A stretch of DNA of 10,289 bases, from NCBI GenBank assembly GCA_934255105.1, contig CAKQNH010000098.1, positions 1-10,289 of the forward strand, read 5' to 3'. The position numbers and the translations under genes are program-made. Shown piece after piece: positions 4,969 through 10,289 of the stretch (position 1 is its first letter; every line of letters begins with the position of its first letter). The notes below the pieces were generated by a model, which worked only from the letters and a program-made list of their open reading frames with translations, searched no databases and had not been told where the DNA came from. This stretch comes from an uncultured Pirellulaceae bacterium (GTDB lineage: Bacteria > Planctomycetota > Planctomycetia > Pirellulales > Pirellulaceae).

Positions 4969-7458
4969 ATGAAGCGATTATGGATCGCATTTACTCTCGT
5001 AATGGTTCTTTCGTTCCTCGTTTTGGGTTGGATTGGAACTCGCATCTACCAAGAGTTGCCGCCGATTCCCGAGAAGTTCGTAACCACCGACGGGGTAACG
5101 CTGGTAGACATCAGCGATATCCAGGCGGGACAAAATGTGTGGCAGTCGATGGGGGGCATGCAAGTTGGATCGGTGTGGGGGCATGGCAGCTACGTAGCCC
5201 CAGACTGGACCGCCGACTGGTTGCACCGCGAAGCGATGTTCATTCTCGACAAATGGGGCAATCAAGAATTTGGCAAGCCCTTCGCCGATCTCAATGGCGA
5301 GCAACAGGGGCAATTGTCGGGCAGGTTGACGGAACAATTAAAGCGCAACACCTTTGACGAAGCGACCGGCGTGGCCACGATTTCGCCGGAGCGAGCTGCG
5401 GCCTTTGCGGACATCGAAGAACACTACCGAACGGTTTTCATGGGAGGCAATGCGGACTATGCCATCCCGGCTGGCTCGATCTCCAGCGAAGACCGCGTGC
5501 ACAAGATGTGTGCCTTCTATTTTTGGTCTTCGTGGGCGGCCGTCACCATGCGCCCCGGCGATATTGCCAGCTACACCAACAACTGGCCGCACGAGCCGCT
5601 GGTGGGCAACTTGCCCACGGGGGACAACATCGTCTGGACGGGAGTCAGCGTAATCGTCTTGCTGGCTGGCATCTCGGCCATGGCGTGGTGGTACGCAGTC
5701 CGCAAAAAGGAGGAGGAGGAAGGGCACCTGCATGCCTCGGACCCCCTGGCACTGTGGGAAGCCACACCCTCGCAAAAGGCCACGATCAAATACTTTTGGG
5801 TTGTGGCCGCGTTGATCTTGGCTCAGATGTCACTGGGCATCGTGACGGCCCACTACGGCGTGGAGGGAGAGGGCTTCTATGGTTTCCCCCTGGCCGATTG
5901 GCTACCCTATAGCGTCAGTCGCACGTGGCACGTACAAATCGGATTGTTTTGGATCGCGACCGCTTGGCTGGCTGCAGGTTTGTTTATCGGACCGCTGGTC
6001 AGCCATCACGAACCCAAGTACCAGCGACTGGGCGTCAACGTGCTGTTCGCCGCGCTGCTGCTGGTCGTGGTGGGATCGCTGGTCGGCGAATGGTTGAGCG
6101 TTAAAAACCATCTCAGCGATAGCGTCTCGTTCTACTTTGGCCACCAGGGTTACGAGTACGTCGAGCTGGGGCGGTTCTGGCAAATCCTGCTGATGGTAGG
6201 GCTGCTGTTGTGGCTGGTGCTAATGCTGCGCGTTCTCTGGCCGGCCCTGCAGAAGAATGGTCTGGGCAATCTACCCGACTCGGCAGCCAAACTGGCCGCA
6301 GAGGGAGGAGCTGCTGTGGGTCAAAGCACAGCAGGCCACGATGCAGACCAGCTCCGTGGTTCGATGTTCGCCCAGCCGACAGAGGAAGCTGACTTAGTTA
6401 CTCCGCCGAGCTCGATCGCGAATGTGGCCGTCGCCGACGGGTCAGCCGCAGGATCCGTTGCTCAGGCGACGATACTGACACCCGAAGAGCGCGCCAATCA
6501 GCGGCACTTGGTAATCCTGCTAGCTGTGGGCACGGCAGCCATCGCTCTATTCTATGGAGCCGGTTTGACTTGGGGTCGACATTCGCACCTGACGATCGTC
6601 GAGTACTGGCGATGGTGGGTGGTCCACCTGTGGGTTGAAGGCTTCTTTGAAGTCTTCGCCACCACGGTTATCGCCTTTGTATTTATGCGGTTGAACTTGG
6701 TCAAACCTGGAGTCGCCGCTGCGGCTGCGCTATTGGCCGCGACCATCTTCCTGGCCGGTGGGATTATCGGCACTTTGCACCACCTGTACTTCTCCGGCAC
6801 GCCGACCGTAGCGTTGGTTTGGGGATCGGTGTTTAGCGCTTTGGAGGTCGTGCCGCTGACGCTGATCGGCTTCGACGCCATGGAAGACTTGCGGCGATCC
6901 AAACAGACCCCCTGGGTCAAACGCTACAAGTGGCCGATCTACTTTTTCGTCGCGGTCGCCTTCTGGAATATGATCGGTGCCGGGCTGTTCGGGTTCATGA
7001 TCAATCCACCCATCGCGTTGTACTACATGCAGGGCCTCAATACGACACCGCTGCACGGTCACGCGGCTTTGTTCGGAGTTTATGGCATGTTGGGTATGGG
7101 ATTGATGCTGATGTGCCTGCGCGTGCTGATCCCTAACCGCGAGTGGAAAGATGGATTGCTGCACATTGCCTTCTGGGGGTTGAACATCGGTTTGTTTGCG
7201 ATGTGCATCCTCAGCTTGCTCCCCGTGGGCTTGCTGCAAACCAAGGCATCGGTAGAGCACGGTTACTGGTTTGCTCGCAGCAGCGAATTCATGCAGACGG
7301 ACATGATGCAGTTCTGGCGCTGGATGCGAGTCCCCGGAGATACGATCTTCTTCTTCGGCGCGGTCGCGTTGGTTCTGTTCGTGATCGGTTTGAAAACCGG
7401 ACATTCGTTTAAGAAGCCAAGCGTTGCAGACACCGCACTGCAGAAATCTGAAATTTAG
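4969..7458 (+). CDS. norZ: Quinol-dependent nitric oxide reductase (qNOR), single subunit
   Basis: The 829-aa membrane protein reduces 2 NO to N2O and water using quinol electrons in the cytoplasmic membrane. About 14 membrane helices can be traced: one N-terminal (5-25), a hydrophilic periplasmic domain (26-220), then 13 more, as in qNOR. The metal ligands are present: H321 (RTWHVQ) and H698 (PLHGH) for low-spin haem b, H696 for haem b3, and H553, H604 and H605 (WWVVH, GTLHH) for FeB, with the conserved E557 in HLWVE. There is no CxxCH motif, so it is the quinol-type enzyme and not cytochrome-c-dependent NorBC. The ATG at 4969 is chosen because MKRLWIAF opens the first helix and the 81 upstream in-frame codons consist of an intergenic repeat and low-complexity sequence; no clear Shine-Dalgarno is seen. 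The loop at 425-512 is unusually long, Ala/Ser/Gly-rich and probably cytoplasmic. No other nor gene is adjacent, so it probably serves NO detoxification or a scattered denitrification pathway. Identity is firm; the symbol follows common usage for qNOR. Confidence 0.95.
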   Translation: MKRLWIAFTLVMVLSFLVLGWIGTRIYQELPPIPEKFVTTDGVTLVDISDIQAGQNVWQSMGGMQVGSVWGHGSYVAPDWTADWLHREAMFILDKWGNQEFGKPFADLNGEQQGQLSGRLTEQLKRNTFDEATGVATISPERAAAFADIEEHYRTVFMGGNADYAIPAGSISSEDRVHKMCAFYFWSSWAAVTMRPGDIASYTNNWPHEPLVGNLPTGDNIVWTGVSVIVLLAGISAMAWWYAVRKKEEEEGHLHASDPLALWEATPSQKATIKYFWVVAALILAQMSLGIVTAHYGVEGEGFYGFPLADWLPYSVSRTWHVQIGLFWIATAWLAAGLFIGPLVSHHEPKYQRLGVNVLFAALLLVVVGSLVGEWLSVKNHLSDSVSFYFGHQGYEYVELGRFWQILLMVGLLLWLVLMLRVLWPALQKNGLGNLPDSAAKLAAEGGAAVGQSTAGHDADQLRGSMFAQPTEEADLVTPPSSIANVAVADGSAAGSVAQATILTPEERANQRHLVILLAVGTAAIALFYGAGLTWGRHSHLTIVEYWRWWVVHLWVEGFFEVFATTVIAFVFMRLNLVKPGVAAAAALLAATIFLAGGIIGTLHHLYFSGTPTVALVWGSVFSALEVVPLTLIGFDAMEDLRRSKQTPWVKRYKWPIYFFVAVAFWNMIGAGLFGFMINPPIALYYMQGLNTTPLHGHAALFGVYGMLGMGLMLMCLRVLIPNREWKDGLLHIAFWGLNIGLFAMCILSLLPVGLLQTKASVEHGYWFARSSEFMQTDMMQFWRWMRVPGDTIFFFGAVALVLFVIGLKTGHSFKKPSVADTALQKSEI

Positions 7459-7549
7459 CACGCAACTTATAGGGCAATAGCTCGACAATGGCATTGGTCC
7501 GCAGGATGCGATATTTACAGGCCGATTCCATTTACAGCGAGTTCACGGC

Positions 7550-9607
7550 ATGGCCAAGCGATTGCTCGAGCTAATTCCTAAAGGGCTCTTTGGCGACAAG
7601 GCAATTCTCACCTCGCTGTCGGGGCGGGAGGAAATTTCACAGCCTTACGAATTTTTTCTGACCATAGCCTCGCCCAAGAGCAAGTTAAAGCCGGAAGAGA
7701 TTATTGGGCAACCCTTAGCCGTCAAGATCGACCGCGGGGACGAAGAGCCCCGATTTGTGCATGGCTACATAAGCCACCTGTGGGCGGGCGATTACAGTCA
7801 CACCCTGGGTGACCAATCGGCACCCTCGCGGACGTATCGCGTGCGGTTGGTCCCCTGGCTGTGGTTTATGACTCGCGCGGCGCGCTGCTTTGTCTACCTA
7901 CCGGAGAAGCTGGAAAAGTCGCTTCAGGATGTGATTGACGAATTGTTTAAGCGTGTCGAGAGCTACGGGCATGTGCAGACATGGAATGAAACGGGTGCCG
8001 CCTCGATACTGAAATCTCGCAAAGTCGAGCATTGTGTTCAGTATCGCGAGACCGACTTCAATTTTTTGGCGCGCACGCTTGAGCATTACGGCGTGTACTA
8101 TTACTTTCGGCACGAGCAGGATAAGCATACGCTGGTCCTCTCCGATCAACCGAATTATCCCGACGCGCCCGAGTCGAAGGTCGAATACCATCCGGCTACC
8201 GGTGGTCATATTACCATAGATGCCATCAGCGGTTGGGAGCATGCCTATGAGTTCGTGTCTGGAAAATACGAACAAACCGATTATGACTTTAAGCAGCCGT
8301 CTACGAGCCTTAAAGTCAGCGCTGCCAAGCACAGTTCCATCCCGCTGTCAAACAACAGTGGCTATGAAGTGTTTGACTTTCCCGGAGAGTACGCGCAGAA
8401 GGATGATGGGGCAAAGGAAGTCACCCGTCGCATGGAGGAGGAGGAGTCGCGTTTTAACTTGGTGCAGGGCTCGAGCTACTGCAAGAGCTTTTGTCCCGGC
8501 TTCGCCTTCAAACTGACCAAACACCACAGTTGCCCCGATGAGGAGGGTAAGAGCTATTTGTTAACTGCGGTCACCCATGCGGCCAGTCAAGCCGGCACGT
8601 TCAGTGGGGATGGTACGGGGGACAGCTATTCAAACCAGTTTTCCTGCATGGCTCGAGAGAGTCAGTTCCGGCCTGCGCGCAAAGCGACAAGTCCCTATTT
8701 GCCGAGCGTGCAGACGGCCGTCGTCGTGGGACCCGCGGGCGAGGAGATCTACACCGACGAGTTCGGACGGATCAAAGTGCAATTCCACTGGGATCGCGAG
8801 GGAAAACGCGACGAGAACACGTCGTGTTGGATGCGCGTCACGCAGGTTCACGCTGGAGTTGGCTTCGGCGGCATTGACATTCCGCGGATCGGTGAAGAGG
8901 TCGTGGTGTCTTTCATCGAGGGAGATTTAGATCGACCATTGGTGACCGGGCGTCTATATCACAAAGAGTCGATGCCTCCCTTCGATCTTCCCGCATCCAA
9001 GACCATCAGCGGTATCAAGACCAAGACTTATAAAGGGTCGGGCTATAACGAAATGTCGATGGACGACACTCCTGGGAAGGAGAAAATCAACATCCATGCC
9101 CAATACGATATGGACACGACGGTCGAACACGACGATACGCAAACCGTGCACCATGATCGCACCATCAGCGTCGATGGCACACATACGGAAACGATCAAGA
9201 AAAGCACCAAAATCATCATTTCTGAAGGGACGTTTGACCACAAGGTAGCCGCCAATGCAGCCACATACCATGTCGAAGGCGCGCTGACGGAGACCTACAA
9301 TGCGACGCAAGTCACCACGGTCAAGAACAATATCACGATCGAAACCACCGCTGGAGAAACGTTGATTAAGGCAGCCAATAAGATCACGCTGCTAACCGGT
9401 GCAAGCAAGTTGGAGATGCTCGCAGACGGCTCCATTACGCTTGAAGGAGTCAACGTGATTATTAAGGGAAGCGCTATGACGACGGTCAAGGGTGGCATCG
9501 TTCACTCCCATGCCGATTCGCAGCATGAGACGAAGGGGGCCATCGTGCTTTCAGAAGGTGCTGCCACCAATACCGTCAAGGGTGGCATGGTCATGCTCAA
9601 TCCTTGA
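7550..9607 (+). CDS. vgrG: Type VI secretion system tip protein VgrG (TssI)
   Basis: The 685-aa protein is the trimeric spike that caps the Hcp tube and carries effectors into target cells. The gp27-like hub (Phage_GPD type) covers about residues 8-375, starting with LTSLSGREEISQPYEFFL and including QYRETDFNFLARTLEHYGVYY (164-184). The gp5 OB-fold follows at about 390-470 (VVGPAGEEIYTDEFGRIKVQFHWD and CWMRVTQ, with IPRIGEEVVVSFIEGD and RPLVTGRLY). From about 485 a long beta-rich, Thr/Ile/Val-rich stretch should form the needle, ending in near-repeats KGGIV, KGAIV, KGGMV (647-681). There is no extra enzymatic C-terminal domain, so it is a structural carrier and not an 'evolved' VgrG. The ATG at 7550 is the only reasonable start; upstream ATGs are out of frame and no Shine-Dalgarno is visible. 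The gene is 91 bp after the qNOR stop with no visible terminator between, and 19 bp before a DUF2169 gene with which it probably forms an operon. No other T6SS core gene is in the window. Confidence 0.95.
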   Translation: MAKRLLELIPKGLFGDKAILTSLSGREEISQPYEFFLTIASPKSKLKPEEIIGQPLAVKIDRGDEEPRFVHGYISHLWAGDYSHTLGDQSAPSRTYRVRLVPWLWFMTRAARCFVYLPEKLEKSLQDVIDELFKRVESYGHVQTWNETGAASILKSRKVEHCVQYRETDFNFLARTLEHYGVYYYFRHEQDKHTLVLSDQPNYPDAPESKVEYHPATGGHITIDAISGWEHAYEFVSGKYEQTDYDFKQPSTSLKVSAAKHSSIPLSNNSGYEVFDFPGEYAQKDDGAKEVTRRMEEEESRFNLVQGSSYCKSFCPGFAFKLTKHHSCPDEEGKSYLLTAVTHAASQAGTFSGDGTGDSYSNQFSCMARESQFRPARKATSPYLPSVQTAVVVGPAGEEIYTDEFGRIKVQFHWDREGKRDENTSCWMRVTQVHAGVGFGGIDIPRIGEEVVVSFIEGDLDRPLVTGRLYHKESMPPFDLPASKTISGIKTKTYKGSGYNEMSMDDTPGKEKINIHAQYDMDTTVEHDDTQTVHHDRTISVDGTHTETIKKSTKIIISEGTFDHKVAANAATYHVEGALTETYNATQVTTVKNNITIETTAGETLIKAANKITLLTGASKLEMLADGSITLEGVNVIIKGSAMTTVKGGIVHSHADSQHETKGAIVLSEGAATNTVKGGMVMLNP

Positions 9608-9626
9608 CTTGGGTACTTAAGCAATC

Positions 9627-10289
9627 ATGAGCTCTGTTACGAATGCGATCTCAAGCGGCCAAGTGGAGTTGGTAACTAGCTCCCCTAGCTTCGGCACGAG
9701 TTCGGTCTCCGTGCTAGTCAAACGGTCGTATCAGATTATTCCTGGCGCGGCAGCCAAGCGGCTCGATGCTGACGAAGCGTTTCGCAAGGCCGACGAATAT
9801 TATGATGATGGTGATCCACAAACGTCGACGGTCAAGTATGAATCGGAATTGGCCGCGGACAAACAGTGGACCGATGTGGTAATCGTTGGCGAAGCCTATG
9901 CCCCTCAGGGAGAGCCATGCCACCAGCGACAAGTGAGTGTCAGCATTGCTGATCGCCTGGTAGCGACACTCTTGGTCAGCGGCGACCGCCAGTGCCATCA
10001 CGTGCCTGGGGGATTGCCCCGCTTTTCCGATCCGCAGCCCTTCACCGTGATGCCCATGCGCTACGAACGCGCCTATGGTGGATGGGACAAAACGAGCGAT
10101 GAGAAAATCCCATTTTGGTATCCCAGGAACATGCAAGGAGTTGGAGTGGTACTCAGCAACGTACCCGCGGCCGTGCAGGGACTGCGTCTGCCGAATATTG
10201 AGTCGGTGAATGAGCGGCTGACGCCGGAAACCATTCTAATTGGAGAGCCACGACGTTGGCCTTTACAACCGCTTCCGCAAGGTTTGGGC
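9627..10289 (+). CDS. DUF2169 domain protein, T6SS effector adaptor-like (C-terminus beyond window)
   Basis: The frame runs 221 codons from ATG 9627 to the right edge without a stop. Family hallmarks are visible: YESELAADKQWTDVVIVGEAYAP (71-93), a GDRQ turn at 119-122, then PFTVMPMRYERAYGG (138-152) and LPNIES (188-193), ending in the P-x-G-x-G-like QPLPQGLG before the cut. DUF2169 proteins are encoded between vgrG and effector or PAAR-type genes and are thought to act as chaperones/adaptors that load the effector onto VgrG; that is family knowledge. Here it starts 19 bp after the vgrG stop on the same strand, with no clear Shine-Dalgarno. No other in-frame ATG lies closer to vgrG. Family identity is firm; which effector it serves cannot be seen. 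Confidence 0.9.
   Translation, partial: MSSVTNAISSGQVELVTSSPSFGTSSVSVLVKRSYQIIPGAAAKRLDADEAFRKADEYYDDGDPQTSTVKYESELAADKQWTDVVIVGEAYAPQGEPCHQRQVSVSIADRLVATLLVSGDRQCHHVPGGLPRFSDPQPFTVMPMRYERAYGGWDKTSDEKIPFWYPRNMQGVGVVLSNVPAAVQGLRLPNIESVNERLTPETILIGEPRRWPLQPLPQGLG

Noticed and set aside
6730..7494. Minus-strand open frame of 254 codons
   Set aside because: It is antisense to the haem and FeB ligand region of the nitric oxide reductase; the His/Gln-rich translation is typical of a shadow frame.
9714..10136. Minus-strand open frame of 140 codons
   Set aside because: It is antisense to the DUF2169 gene, which shows clear family motifs on the plus strand.

Overview
The window looks like chromosomal DNA of a planctomycete, most likely a Pirellulaceae (Rhodopirellula-like) bacterium. 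This is an inference from three things: an ECF sigma factor coupled to a zinc-finger/Ser-Thr kinase fusion, a secreted DUF3472-type protein relic, and an 'RKLEAYAT'-type intergenic repeat that I recall from that family. Gene spacing is loose and several intergenic stretches hold repeats and decayed sequence.

Left part (1-3644, all minus strand). Reading in the direction of transcription, an ECF-type sigma factor (3644-3048) overlaps by an ATGA a membrane Ser/Thr kinase (3051-1519) that carries an N-terminal anti-sigma-like zinc-binding motif. After a 413-bp gap follows a secreted protein of unknown function (1105 to beyond the left edge). It resembles the carboxypeptidase-regulatory-like exported proteins of planctomycetes. 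The layout suggests a sigma factor, its kinase/anti-sigma partner and possibly an exported output protein.

Middle (3645-4968) has no intact gene. It holds two inverted-repeat structures (3737-3826 and about 3871-4025), a broken DUF3472 family gene on the minus strand (4652 to about 4214, with an internal deletion and frameshift) that runs into an unidentified decayed reading frame (to 4062), and an intergenic repeat built on a 15-bp unit (4751-4832).

Right part (4969-10289, all plus strand). A complete single-subunit quinol-dependent nitric oxide reductase (829 aa, all expected metal-ligand histidines present) has an unusually long cytoplasmic loop. After 91 bp comes a type VI secretion VgrG spike protein (685 aa), and 19 bp later the start of a DUF2169 protein cut by the right edge. 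VgrG plus DUF2169 is the usual head of a T6SS effector-loading cassette, so the cargo effector is expected just beyond the window.

No tRNA, rRNA, CRISPR array, transposase or intact mobile element was recognised. I found no clearly undescribed system; the best leads are the sigma/kinase fusion, the truncated VgrG cassette and the repeat-rich, decayed intergenic zone.
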